Assembly (NCBI GenBank): GCA_965153455.1
Contig: OZ234502.1
Span: 11,129,495 to 11,193,494 of the forward strand
Length of the DNA: 64,000 nucleotides
Direction: 5' to 3'
Source of the DNA: Sphagnum compactum
Taxonomy: Eukaryota > Bryophyta > Sphagnopsida > Sphagnales
The notes under the pieces were generated by a model, which worked only from the letters and a program-made list of their open reading frames with translations, was not told where the DNA came from and ran no database searches. Below are positions 1 to 12,847 of the stretch, piece by piece. The translations under genes were made by a program, and so were the position numbers. Numbering within the stretch: position 1 is the stretch's first letter; each line of letters opens with the position of its first letter.

Positions 1-1442
1 TATTTCTACAGTTTGGTATTCCATACGAGAGCTATGTCTGTAGAAGCTGAACCTTAGTCCCTAGAGTTCAGGTTTATTGCACATCACATGCCCAACACAA
101 ATAAACTTAGAGGCAAGGCCACACTAGGGCCCCACTGGAAGCACAACCATGAGATTTACAGATAAAATTGTTGAACCTGCACATGCTTTCTGGATTGCAC
201 TATTACAAACACAATCACAGAAATGTCTATGTGTTTCAGGGAGAAAAACTTGAGACTTGGCTATGGAGCAAGCTGATGGGGAAGGCACAGAAGAGGCAAG
301 GCATTGACAAGGCCACCATCTGTGCATGAACTAAGCAAAGTGTTTCTCAAAGAACACTACAGTTTTCAAGTGCCTTGTAATTTCAGGCCATACTTTGAGG
401 AGTCACCCTCTTGCCACCTTACATAACATGTATTAAAAGAAATTTTGTGTGTGCCAGGAGTAGTATTGACATCTGAGATGGTTTCCAGTCTCATACCACA
501 TACATGCAACACAGATTAGAATCCTGATGAGGAAAGGCAAAATTACTGTGGAATTCATACTCATCTTTGCAGATGAGTACTTTCATTCCCCTTGCAGAAA
601 TAGATTCTGCCAGAACTACCCTTCACTACCAAGGTGAGCTCGATCATCACCAGTGCAGGCTGATGGAGCTATTGACTCAACAGGATAGCTCTTGATTGCA
701 GCTTGATTCTGACACCAAAAAAAACAATCACCAAGAACGCATTCAATACCGATACATGATAGTTACAAGCTAGACAGGAAATTGTCCAAATGGAGAACTT
801 GAAAGAACTAAACAACATGCAGTCAGTACGACTAGTATGCTTTGACCATGCAGAAACAAAAATGCTTCAAAGGAATACATCACCTTGGCAATGTAAATCA
901 ATGGCTTGGCCGCCGAGAAAGGAAAATCTCCATGATACATGTAGCCACTGACAAACATATAGCTAAGATCTGCCAGCTCGAACGTTGAAGCAGAATCTAT
1001 CCTTAACAAAACCAGATCTGCTTTCAAATGCCCCAAGTCAGAACCTCTCCATCTCCATCTCTTCATGTCTCCGGAGTTCAAAACTCAATTGCAGCAATAG
1101 CAATACCAGCTCACTGTTATCTGCAACTCAAGTTGATAGGTGATCAAACGTTCCAACAACAAGAAATAACACAATCCTCGAACATTGACGCCGCTGGAAC
1201 ACACAACAAACAGCTTCTGCAAATATTGCTTGTTGCAACAGAGACCCGCACGAATATAATAATCTGGAAAAACGGAGCTTTGTAGACTGTAGTTATAGTT
1301 CATACTTTCGGAAGCTATTCTGAAAGCCACAAATCCTGGTGGCAAGGAAACGGATCAACAGACTAAACTGCACTGCAAATGGGACAAGCTTATCAAGCTT
1401 TAGCTAAACTGCATTCCGTAAAACAGTAATCTTTAAACAAGG
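1..1442. other. No confident gene; mixed-composition flank
   Basis: This stretch has a somewhat higher GC content than the AT-rich DNA that follows it. No recognisable protein domain was seen. A 103-codon open frame lies at 770-1081 on the minus strand and has a donor-like AAG|GTGATG near 876-890, but it matches nothing I know. The stretch could be the 3' untranslated region or a terminal intron of the candidate minus-strand exon at 1443-1690. That link is inference only. Confidence 0.3.
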
Positions 1443-1690
1443 CCTAGCTCCGAGCTGGAGATTGATTGATGGCCGTCAAATCGAGCTTCACCTCCGCATC
1501 CGAGATCTTCTCAGAGGATGGCGCCGTGCGTAGGGAGAACGGTGACTCGACATTTGCTCCAGTGCCCTTGTCAGCGCATCCATGGACACTACCGCCATTA
1601 TCATGAGCTTCATCAACAGCCGCCAGTTTGCCATCTCCCCCGCCCGTCTCTTCTTTTTACTGCAGGCGATCACAATACTCTGCTCTAGGA
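1443..1690 (-). CDS. Possible 3'-terminal exon, unknown protein
   Basis: On the minus strand a frame of about 64 codons with good codon bias ends at a TAG near 1443. It reads a hydrophilic, acidic and serine-rich tail containing the segment ESPFSLRTAPSSEKISDAEV. An in-frame TAA lies just downstream of a TGCAG at about 1665, so that acceptor does not fit; a real acceptor would have to be slightly further downstream. On the plus strand a competing short frame starts with ATGGCCGTC at 1469 and runs 45 codons, so the strand is not settled. No family is recognised. The local GC content and third-position bias are gene-like compared with the AT-rich sequence around it. Confidence 0.22.
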
Positions 1691-1948
1691 GCACGTGCAC
1701 AGAAACACACAGAAAACAAGAGCATTTTATGGGCTCTGCACTTCAAATGACATCCATAAGGATGATACATATTCAACATACAAAATTGGAAACTTGCACA
1801 ATTGGTGGTTGTTAGCATGGTGGAGCTCAATTGGATCCTTCAATGATGCCAGAAATGTTTCCATAGTGGACTCCACATGACCCTAGAACGTAAGCACACC
1901 AAACTTTTGACCTGTTTCTGGGTGCATCACAATAGAGATATCCGCAAA

Positions 1949-2172
1949 TTCACCCTGTCTTTCACCCCCTAACCCTTCTTTTAGTGGTAACCGTAAAAAC
2001 AAGGAAATTTTATTAAATCTCAGTATGAAATGCTGAAACTCAGTACGAAATGCTTAATCTCAGCATTTAATGCACAAGGTTTGAGAGGAATTATAGTCGC
2101 TGGACAGGTAGGAGCAGTGAAAATCTATGTAGCAGCAGTGGAGCCGCTCAGGACACAGAAAGACAGGGTGAA
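1949..2172. mobile_element. Small inverted-repeat element (MITE-like)
   Basis: A perfect 15-bp inverted repeat, TTCACCCTGTCTTTC, lies at 1949-1963 and is matched by its reverse complement at 2158-2172. The 224-bp interval has no coding capacity. A second hairpin begins inside the right arm and runs to about 2235. No clear target-site duplication was found. The call as a miniature inverted-repeat element is by structure only. Confidence 0.4.
2016..2076. repeat. Three-copy tandem repeat of about 20 bp
   Basis: Three degenerate copies of a unit like CTCAGTATGAAATGCT follow one another. The third copy is more diverged. The array lies inside the inverted-repeat element at 1949-2172. Confidence 0.55.
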
Positions 2173-2514
2173 ACTCAGGAGCCATCAAAATTGATGGTTT
2201 TCTGAGTTCCACCCCCCTTGAGTTTCACCACCCTGAGTTTCTGAATGCTAATGTACTTTTTTGCAAGCCAGTCCAAACCGTCGTCCATTTATCATCCAAT
2301 CTCATTCTTAATACCAACGATGATTAGCATCCTCAGCAACAGAATGTTACCCTCTTCAGAGGAGTCGTCAATGTGGTAAGTAAGTAAAGCAGCCATACCC
2401 TCTTTACATATGTTTGTGTGGTTTCATTCTCATTGTGAGGCTTGTACTCTGCAACTGCCATGCTTTGTTGTGTACGTAAGTCTTCTAAGTCCCAATAGTG
2501 TCCCCAACATTATA

Positions 2515-3638
2515 CCCCGACATTATATGTGCACATACTTGTTATTGCAAATGGTATTGACAGTACTGCTTGTTTCTTTTTTTCACTGACTGCCTTTTTG
2601 CCTGTTAGAGATGTGTCTAGTGGTGCCCAAACACATATTGATGCTGCCCATACACGCTTTGGGTTTTTTCATGCATGTTTTTTTGGGCTTGTTATGGACA
2701 ACTTCGTGTCCACTAGGGTGGAAGCACACTTGACAGACCCCTTTTAAGCACTTTTGAATTTAATATCATAGTATGTGTAGTATAATTGTTTCAAAAGTGT
2801 GGTGCATTTAATTTTGGGTTTCAATTTCAGTGTTTGGGCTTTATAATATTGATTGTTATAATATTATTTTTTAAAAATTGAAATTCAAGGATTCATGGGT
2901 ATATTTATGATATACACAAGTATAATAATTTCTCATTTCAAACTAAATTAACATTAAATTTTCATCAGTTATTCAAATAAACATTTGTAATAGAATCTAA
3001 AATATAACCATCCTAGCTATGCTTGTAGTCTTCAATGTGAATGTGATTGTTTGTCAAATTTTTATTTATTACATATTTATCATGTCTTTCTTTTTAAAAA
3101 AACCTTTTTTTGAAATGAAATTCTCAAATTCTTCACATGGTTCACAAACATGGTTCACAAACATGACAAAATGATAAAGGTTAAAAGTCATTTGAATTTT
3201 TTTAAAAGTATATTTGTGTGTTTCAATACAACTTACAAGTATTATTTTTGAACAAATATATTGTAACATCACATAATATGAAATCAAAAAGTGTAATTTC
3301 TTCAACAAGTGGCTTTTTTATGTAGTGGGCTATCATAATATTTGAAAATTTTATGAAAATTCTTCTTAATAATGACATTATTGAAATTCAAACTTGCAAA
3401 ACTTGTAGTATAGTATATGGTGACACACATAAAAGGTCCCCCATAGTTTGCTTTCACCCATCACAAGCCCAAAATGTGCATATCATGAGTTAAAAGTGTG
3501 TATGGGTATCTTACCATCATCCATAATTTTTTTTAAAAATGGATCAAACCAAAACTAGATAGGGAAAAAAATAGGTAATACTTTTGTATATTTTTGTGCT
3601 ACTTGCAATAACAACTATCGGCACATATAATGTTGGGG
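2515..3638. mobile_element. Decayed DNA element with long terminal inverted repeats
   Basis: The left end CCCCGACATTATATGTGC (2515-2532) is matched in reverse complement by GCACATATAATGTTGGGG (3621-3638). Similarity continues inward over at least 200 bp on each side, for example CCCATACAC at 2647 against GTGTATGGG at about 3498, and GGGCTTGTTATGG near 2686 against CCATCACAAGCCC at 3458. The 1.1-kb element is AT-rich inside and encodes no transposase. Long inverted arms suggest a foldback or Mutator-like non-autonomous element. No convincing target duplication was found, so the exact ends are uncertain. Confidence 0.5.
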
Positions 3639-5270
3639 CCGCAACACCAAAAATCATCTAAACCTCCTATCAATCCATTTAGCTTCATTTTTTCATTTGT
3701 CACTATTATCTTCCATTATCTTCCGTGGTTGAACAATCTTTTACATTTGTTGCAATGCAAGTTGTTCAATTAGGTCAAACAATTTGAAGTATGGTTGCTT
3801 GATTTTACATGGGAACCCATCCACAATCCACCTCTCTTTGCCATTGATTATATCCCTTAATATAGAGCATTCATCTTCTTTTCCAAACTCAAGAGGTATA
3901 GTTCAAAAGTGTGTTGAGATCTTAGTCTTTGGGGCATGTTCAAAATAAAATGCAAATGGTTGTTAATCATGAAAATACTTGTTGTAACTATTGTTGGAAT
4001 GCAATGCAAACTCCTGATTGAAACTAGGTCTTTAAACAAATTAGTGAGTTCATTCATAATGTGAAGAGGCAAATATAAAGCAATTTTGAAAGATTTTGAC
4101 CATTTGTGGGCAAAAGCAAATGCGTTATGGAAGCAAATCTACACATGGAACAATTCAATGCATCATGTAAATATCATATTTTTGGACTTAGTTTTTGAAT
4201 AATCAAATTGTTGTAATAATCAAAATTCTTTTGATATGTGCAAAGTATTGTTGTTTTGTCATCAATGTAGTTTTCTAATATTTGATCTTTAGCAAATATA
4301 TAAAATTATCCCCCAAAATTGATCAATTTTCCTTTTTCATTGGCTCTTTACAATGAATTATGTTTAGAATAATATTCTAAATCTTCAACATGACTTATTG
4401 AAGTTCTTAAACTTGTTTCTAATCAATCGCATTATAGATTTATAGATTTTGGCAAAACTTATCTTTGTCTAAGAAATGCCAATGATTAGAAACTATGTGT
4501 GATCGTTGACAAAAACCACTAATTTTGAATAATACGATTCCTTTCTTTCATTAATGACTCAATGTAATCAAATTTCAACACTTTGTAACATGGTTGTCAT
4601 CATTAACAATTTATCAATTGTTATAATACTTTTTTTTTATCATTTGATATTCAACATTCTTGCAAGCGTTAAAATATATCCTTTGCATTTTATACAAAAC
4701 ATATTGTGTGCTATTTAAACCTTTGAAATAAGCCTTAATTCTAAACATATTGTTGTTGTAACAAGAATTCTTTTTTACCACCCTATGATATTTAGTCAAA
4801 TATCCATTAAAAAAGGTATTTATATTACCAACTATCCTCGATAAAACATAACATTGATAAACAATATGTATAACTTCAAAACAATGTTTGACAACAACAA
4901 AGGTAGAAAGTAACATCAGAAGAAAAATGTCAATTTGCGATTGTAATTTACAACTATGACAAAGTTACAAATCAACACATGCAACTAAATTCCATTAATT
5001 ACATAAGTGAAATTACATCCAAGGTTTAACCATAAATGATGATTCACTATGATGTCATCACATTCCACATGGATGATGTATGTAGTAAACATATATGATC
5101 TCATTCATTGACCATTCATCTGTAATTTGCAAATAATTCATATTTTTACAACTAAAATATGCTTATTCACATATTGATACTTGGTGCAAATTAAATTTGC
5201 CATTTGGCATAATTGAAATGTAACATATGACATTTCATTTAACATTTTAAAATCAATTTATGTAGGTAAA
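3639..5270. other. AT-rich intergenic DNA
   Basis: I see no gene, structural RNA or clear repeat here. The open frames are short, AT-driven and of low complexity. Confidence 0.5.
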
Positions 5271-5275
5271 CATGT

Positions 5276-6480
5276 AAGTCCGGGTAGGTACATAGGTTGG
5301 TAGGTCGGTAGATAGCTAAATAGGTAAATAAGTACGTTGGTTGGTAAAGAGTAGGCATGTAAGTATATTTTTAAATTTAATTTTATGTTTAACTTTCAGG
5401 GATCAATTTTTTTATTGATGCATCCCAAATGGCATGTTCTTTTTTATGTTGTTTGTTTGTTTTCAATGTTTCAAGGGCATTTCTTTATGTAATTTACTAG
5501 ATTGAAATGGAGGACAAAACATATGGGATACTAAAAAAATTTATTCTAAATCTTCTTGTTTTTTCAATGTTGCAAACTATAAAAATAGATGTGCACAATA
5601 AAATTTTTAATCCCAAATTAAAATAAAATCCCCCTAAGAAAATACCTACTTACCTACTTACTTTAAACCTATTTATCTAATTAACATAGATATCTACCAG
5701 CTACCTATCTACTTATGTACCCACTTAACCTTTTAACTTATTTTCCTAACCTACCAACTTAATTAATATGGGCATATATATAATTAACTTAAAGTACTAC
5801 CTACTAACTAATACCTAGCCTAACCTATTACCCATTAACCTAACTTATTACCTAATAATTATTTCCTAGTTTAATTTGCTATTAATCAACCTAATTTACT
5901 ACCTAATAATTAACCCAATTTATTAATTAAAGTAGCATATGTCGCACCTAATTAAGTTCACATGACATTTATGCCTAATCTTAGGTTAAGCCTTAGTTAA
6001 ATTGCATTAGCTAATTAAATAAAATTTGGCCAAAAGTTGGTTAAACATTGGCTAAATTAAAATTTGAAAAAAAACGTAACAAAAATTGTTTAAATTAAAA
6101 TATGGCTAAACATTGATTAAACCTTAGCTAAACCTTAACTTAACAAAAAAAATTGACTAAACCTTGGCTAAACTTTGGTTAAACCTTGGTGAAACTAAAA
6201 TTTGTCAATAATTAATAATGAATTATTTACTATTTATTATTATTAATTATTACATATTAGTTATACCTATTAATTATTAAACTAATTAATTATATTGTAA
6301 TAAATATTAGCTATTATTTATTGGGTATAGTATATAATTAATGGTTAATAATCTTGCTTTCTTATGTACTTAATTTGCTTACCAAATAATTAACCTACCT
6401 TAAGTCCCTATTTACGTACCTACTAACCTACTTATTCATCTACCTATTTATTTAATTATTTTCTTAGCCTACTTAGCCCA
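5276..6480. repeat. Degenerate short-repeat zone with inverted flank
   Basis: The start (5276-5345) is a degenerate TAGG/TTGG array. A segment at about 5640-5725 is its approximate reverse complement (TACC/TACT words). From 5640 to 6480 the sequence drifts through TTAACCTA-like and GGCTAAACC-like words and AATTAAT runs. It has no coding capacity. It looks like an eroded simple-sequence tract. Confidence 0.5.
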
Positions 6481-9400
6481 CCCACAATATATGCAAAATG
6501 TATATTGTCGTGCCCTAAATACAACATAATCTATAATATACCATGATATATCCCAAAACATTGTAGTGTACATCAAAAGTATAAGTACACCACATGAAAA
6601 TAACCAAGCTCCGACTACTTTTAAAACAAATTTGACATAGAAGCCTCTTCTTGTATGAAAAGCCCTAAAAGTTAGTCAACATGGACTTAGGATGAAAAAC
6701 TTTGTAATTGCAAATTAATTGCACCATAATTACATAATAGATTGAAAGGATGGTGACTAGTTATAAAAATGAACATAGTTGCAAATGACAATTAGTTGCA
6801 TATAGTCAGAAATTGAATGATGCATAATACAAAAATTTCTCCTAGTGTATTAAATCAAATGAATTCATTTAATATGAGTTGAACCATTAGAAACCATGTT
6901 ATTAGTTACAATTAAGGATGAAAATTTTTATGTAAAAATGATAATTATAAGGTGTGTTTCATATTAATTTAATATATAATCACATGGCTAAGATCATATG
7001 TCAATCATTTTCTTTTGAACGAAAATGTTGAATATATCCATATGCCATGTGTCCAAGCTCAAAACTACAATTTTCAAATAGTCATCATGCATATTATGCC
7101 CAATAATTTGGATAAACTAAACACATAAATTGCAAATTTTATAATGTAAGGTATCAATATCCACATGCCTCAATGTATCTTGTGATTCTTCAAGAGGATG
7201 TTTCAAGTTATAAGCTTACTTAATACAAATAGTTTTCATTTATGATCATATAAATATGTCCTTTCTATTCAAGTTTTGACATGATTCAAAATTTCATTAT
7301 TTGGCAAACATGATTGTCATCATTTTTTAATTCACTACACCAACTATGTCCATGGATCATGTAATGAAATTTTATAGATTGCATGTTAGGGATTTAAATG
7401 AAAACAAGGTAGACTTGGACAATCATGAGTTTTTGTAACTAATATAATTTTCAAATGCTTTGAAATTACTCTGAAATTTTCTAAAGCTCCATAATACATA
7501 TGTGTAAGATTCATATTCATTATTGGTGAACATGTTGGGTACTTGTAACTACTAAGCAAGAAAATAAGCATCTTTATAACTCAAAATGGATTTAATTTCC
7601 TTTGCACTATGAAATATAGTATTTTCATACAAGTGATGATTGTAAGGTGTTAAATCTATCAATCATATTGTCAAAATGCCATGGCACTAAACCAATTAAT
7701 GCTCCATTTCAAACCTGCCGGCCTATGGGCACAACAAGTCTATGGTCCACACTATGTTCATGCTCTTTTTAATCTTACCACGTCCATAGCCCATGGGGTT
7801 CATTATGGTCTCCTTACCTTGCATCTTGCCTTGAAATTTTTTGTATGCCTCCTTTTATGATGAGGTTCTTGTGCAAGAGGGATGTAGGCTCTAGTGCATT
7901 GTCTTGAACAAGTTCAAAAATTTCTTGAATTTCTAGAAAGACTTCTATATTTCACAATAGGTCTTTGTGTAGGTGGTGGAAAACCAAAGCCTACATGGAC
8001 AAAAATTGCAACTAGTGACAATGGCATGCTTTTATTTGGAGTGATAGGAGGCCTTAGACCAAACATGACAATGATGTTTAGTTGCCACACATTTTTCCCA
8101 TGCATGTTTTCATTGTTATTATTTCCTAGCCTCATCAAATGCAATTAAAATTTTAAAACTCTTAAACAATAATGATGCATTAAAAATATAAACAATAGCA
8201 ACATGCAAACCTCTTGGTTTGTATTGTACATACACAAGTTGAACAAGGTATGCCTATTTGTTACAAATCCTACAAACTTTCATATCTTATGTAAATGAAA
8301 CATTTATGAAAAATCAAATGCAAATGTATTGACAAAATGTATCTATAAAAATGCAAAAAAATACATACCAATTTAAATGAACTTGTATACAATTGATAAT
8401 AGATGCACATTTCTTAGGTCACGACATGAAACTTTGAAATAAACATAAACAAGGTAATGCATTTTTTCAAGGTTGTTTTTTCGAGTCCACCAAAAAAATG
8501 TGGAATATGAGGTTGTTTGTGCTTTATGTACATGTAGTATGACATGGCGAGAACTAATCATAATATTGGGGAAAATATAAATTACAATTTCTCAAAAAAT
8601 AAACATATATTTTACATAACAAAAATAACATTTTAAAAGACTTAATGAAGATTTTTTTTTCAATATTGAATTGAATCACATTTACAATTCAGTTAAATGG
8701 AATTAAATTTAAACAAAAAGAGATTTATATTGATTTATTCATAAAATGTTATTTTAATTTTTTTAATTATAAAATTTTTAAATAACTAAATTATTGAATA
8801 ATCTTCAAGATCATGTTTCCATTTGTAGCATTTGAATAAATTTTGGGAAAAAAAAAGCATGTTAAAGTTTGAATTTCTAAACAATTTCATGCTGAATATA
8901 ATAAAGTTAAACTTTTTTGTTTTATGTTATTAAATAATTTGATGGTTAAGACCTTGATGCATTTCCATGAGGTCTTTGGGTGTAGACCTTGATGGTTGTT
9001 TACATTAATGTCTATAGTGTGTATAGACATTGATGTATCATGTACAAATGTAATATTCAAACATGTACAAACATAGTTGGTGGAGAATGGCACCAAAAGT
9101 GTTTGTTAGCAAAACTCAAATAAAGAAGGAAAAAAGTTTTATTTTCCATGGCATAATGTATTTTTGTCATGACATGCAGTGATCAGAATTTTTTAATCAG
9201 ATGCAACATGTGACTATCCAAAACGACTAAAAAAAATTCACTAAAATGGTTCTAATCAATTAATCATTTTTACCAAAACTGTACAAGTTGCATATTCATC
9301 AATTTTTGTCTCATTTTATTGAAAACCTAGTGAATTTGGATAGTTGCAAATGCCATGATTCTCTCTTGTGGAGGGAAGATATGACATGAATTTTAAATAC

Positions 9401-12400
9401 TTGTCACTTAATTTGGTAGTGGTGAACTACCTAAGGGGAAGGGAAACACTTGGAAAGGGACTAATCTAAAGGTGTGATAGAGTGAAAGAAAAAGTTGCCA
9501 TTCTTAGAATAACATAATCTTATTGTGTCTGTAGCTTGTTAGTTCAAGCATTGGAGATGTATGTACTTGGTGGATCTTGGAATTTAAGTTATGGACTTGT
9601 TTGGTGTGAAAATATAATCTCCACTACTATAGTACTCTTCATTTGATTTGTTTTCATATGCTATTTTTTGTTATTGTAGTATTTTAACCAGGGTAGAAAG
9701 ACCCACTTTTGATAGTTCATGTTTGAAAATATTTTCTTGGTTTTAATAATATTTGGATAGATTCTCAATTCCTATTGTAGTCATAGTTTAGAACTTGCAA
9801 ACTACAACCTTGCCTCAATTGTATTGTATAGTTTATTGTTGGAATATTTTTTACTTAAACATCTTAATAGAATTGTCATTTTTGTTTCCTTAAGTTAATT
9901 TTGCTTTTCTAGTTCCCATGAAAGTATTTATTTTTCCAAAAGGAACAAAAAAATTTAGTATATGCCTAAAAAGAAATGTAAAAGCAAGGTTTGAAAAAGT
10001 GACTTTGTTGTTGTGAAAAAGCAGATCACGAGTCATAAGTGGGTCTGCCACAAAAGAGGTACAAAGTGCATAATACATACTTGGGGAAAAAAATGAAAAA
10101 AAAAATAGCTCAATACATATGAAGGTTCCAAAGGATTAAGAACCCATGGCATTATAGCCATAAAGTGGATCTAGATTCTAGGGGTTTATGCTTTGGGATT
10201 TATAAATAAGATTATTAACTTCAACCTTCTAGAGATGAAGGTTTGGAAAAGGTATGGTTTCTTAAACAAATTCATAAAAATTTTAACTAGATATTCTAAA
10301 TTTTCATTGAAGACAAATGAAAGATATGGTAGGTAGGTGCAAGTTGGAGAAAAAGCTAACCCAACATGAAAGCTAGTTCAATGTTAATGTTCTTATATGA
10401 AAGTATGATATGTTAAATGAATATTTTTTAATAGACAAACGATTTTACATGTTGCATGACAAGTTAACTTTTAAGCACATTTAACAGTTGATCGGCATAA
10501 ATGGGTGCAAAATTTAACCTTGGATGGAACAACCACTTTCCATTAATTCTAGTTTTCATTGTTGTCATCCTAGTGCCAAGTGGCTATGCAACTCCATAGT
10601 TTATGTTTTAGTCAAACTACAAATGATGGAAGTTATAAGTTCAACTATGAGCAATCCATTAGATGACACGTGCATTTCATGCAAACTTCAATATCTACGT
10701 TGTGATAAAACATTGTGTTCATTATGCATTCCCATTTGAAAATTTGTTCCAATAATTGGGTCTTAATAGAAATGTGTTGTTAAAGTACAAAAGGAATCAA
10801 AGATCATAACTAGTTGGGCCCCAACTTTAACAACTTGCTAATGGAAAGTTGCTTCAATTAGGTTCATTCTTTAATTTAAAAGCCATTGAAATTATAAGCA
10901 TTAGAATCTTGTAATTTTTTTTCATTCACATATTGTAGTACATGAATGGTTTTAGGCATTTTGCTGAAATTTTGAAATTTTATTTTTTACTTGTGCTGAA
11001 ATTTTATAATTATCATAAAAATTAAGAATATGCAAGTTTTTGATTGTTGACTATCATGTTGGAACTATAGACCTTAAAGTTCAAGAACTTAAAAGTGAGC
11101 TAATCTAGACACACAAAATTGTCCTATAAACAAAACAAGGATGTGTTTACTATTTTTTATAAACATTACCTACCAAAATTTTAGAATTAAAAAACCAAGT
11201 GTCGAAGTTAAGATTTAAGATTTAATTAATTATTTGACAGTTTGTTGCCAAATCCAATCAAGGAGTACAATATTCCTTATATGTCATACGATTATAATCC
11301 AAAATAAGAGATGATAAGAATAAAACCACAAGATGTAAAAGCATAGGAATTTGTTTATAACCAATGTTGCAAATAAATAAAAGTAGATGAAAGTAGATGA
11401 AATATTAAATGTTTTTTGAAGTTAATGACATATTAAAATATACTTGTGAACATTCAAGTTTTACATATTATAACCAACGCATATCCAATTTCTAATCTAA
11501 TACTACATTTAAACCCAATAAATTGACCAATTAGTTTCAAATGTACTTGTTACTTACTTTCATGATACTAAAGCTTTTCAAAATTTGTATTCAACTTACT
11601 ATCAACTCAATGGAGAAGCTAATATTTTCATAGGGAGGCTTTAAGAAATTTTGATTTTATTTTCTTATGTTCATGTTGCAAATTGTTATATTTAAAAAAT
11701 AGAATTTGATTGGACTATTTTTTTTGTTACTTTACCATGTCTTCACCTTGTTATGCCACATCAACTTGATATTAATTCATTCCTTGTAAAGTCTCAATCT
11801 GTTGGGCATTAATGGTTCTTAATAGAAAAATGCACCAAATTCTCATGTTGGCATCATTTTAATGACATAAAAATTGTTCAATTTTGACAAGTTTTGACCT
11901 TTCAAACTTCATTCTAATGAATGGAAACTCTTGTGGAGTCCTAATTCCTACTTCAAAAATGCAAATTAGGGCTTTAAGAATTCACCTAATAATGACACAA
12001 CCCCCACTTGTTTTGGGCATGTGTTTGCCCTAATTTAGTTCATTCCATGTTATGAACTTACTCTTGACACGTCTTGAACCTTATTTCACCCCAAATTCAG
12101 TCACAAGCCAAAAGATGGGGTTATAACACAAGGTTTATCCCACAAAACTTCTTGATTGTTGTTACAAAGTTACAAGCATTGCACATTCTGAAAAACAAAA
12201 CCCAACCTTAATTCTTTGTGTTAAGTTTGAAGTCAAAAGGCAAGAATATAATCTAAGTAAAATTGAAAAGTCAAAAGACTTATTAAACAAGCTATGGAAA
12301 GACACAAGATTCTTTCTTTGAAATTTAAAGCTAAAAAGTAAGAGGCAAAGTGATAATACTGTACAATAACACAACTCCTAGTGATATTTAATGTCACATT

Positions 12401-12847
12401 CAAATCTTTTAGAAAGGACAATGGCATCTCAAGGTCTCAAGTGGTGGCTAACTGATGAACTTCAAACCTTAAAAAGACTTTCATGAATGGTTATAAAGGA
12501 GGGAATATATGAACTGTGGATATATTTGGGTTGATGCCCTCAATTGTGTTTGATGATTAGTAGGGTATGGAGGTGGTGGTGGATATTATTGTTGGGTGGA
12601 CATCATTTATAAAAATATCTATTAGCTTCAAATTTTTAATGCTTTTAAAGAATTGGGTTGGATTTTTTTTGTAAAAAAAATTCAATTGCAATATTCGTGA
12701 AGGATATCAAATTTCTTCTTTAAAATCAAAATCCAAAACTCACACTTCTAGATATAATAGAAAAAAAAAATGTTAAATATTCAAAGTGGTTTTCACAACT
12801 TGGATAACAACATTTAAGAATCTTATTGCAAATTTATAAATTACAAA
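6481..12847. other. AT-rich intergenic DNA, no gene seen
   Basis: Over 6 kb of AT-rich sequence with only short, low-complexity open frames. A small hairpin lies at 9007-9031 (AATGTCTATA, 5-base loop, reverse complement). Nothing else is supported. Confidence 0.5.
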
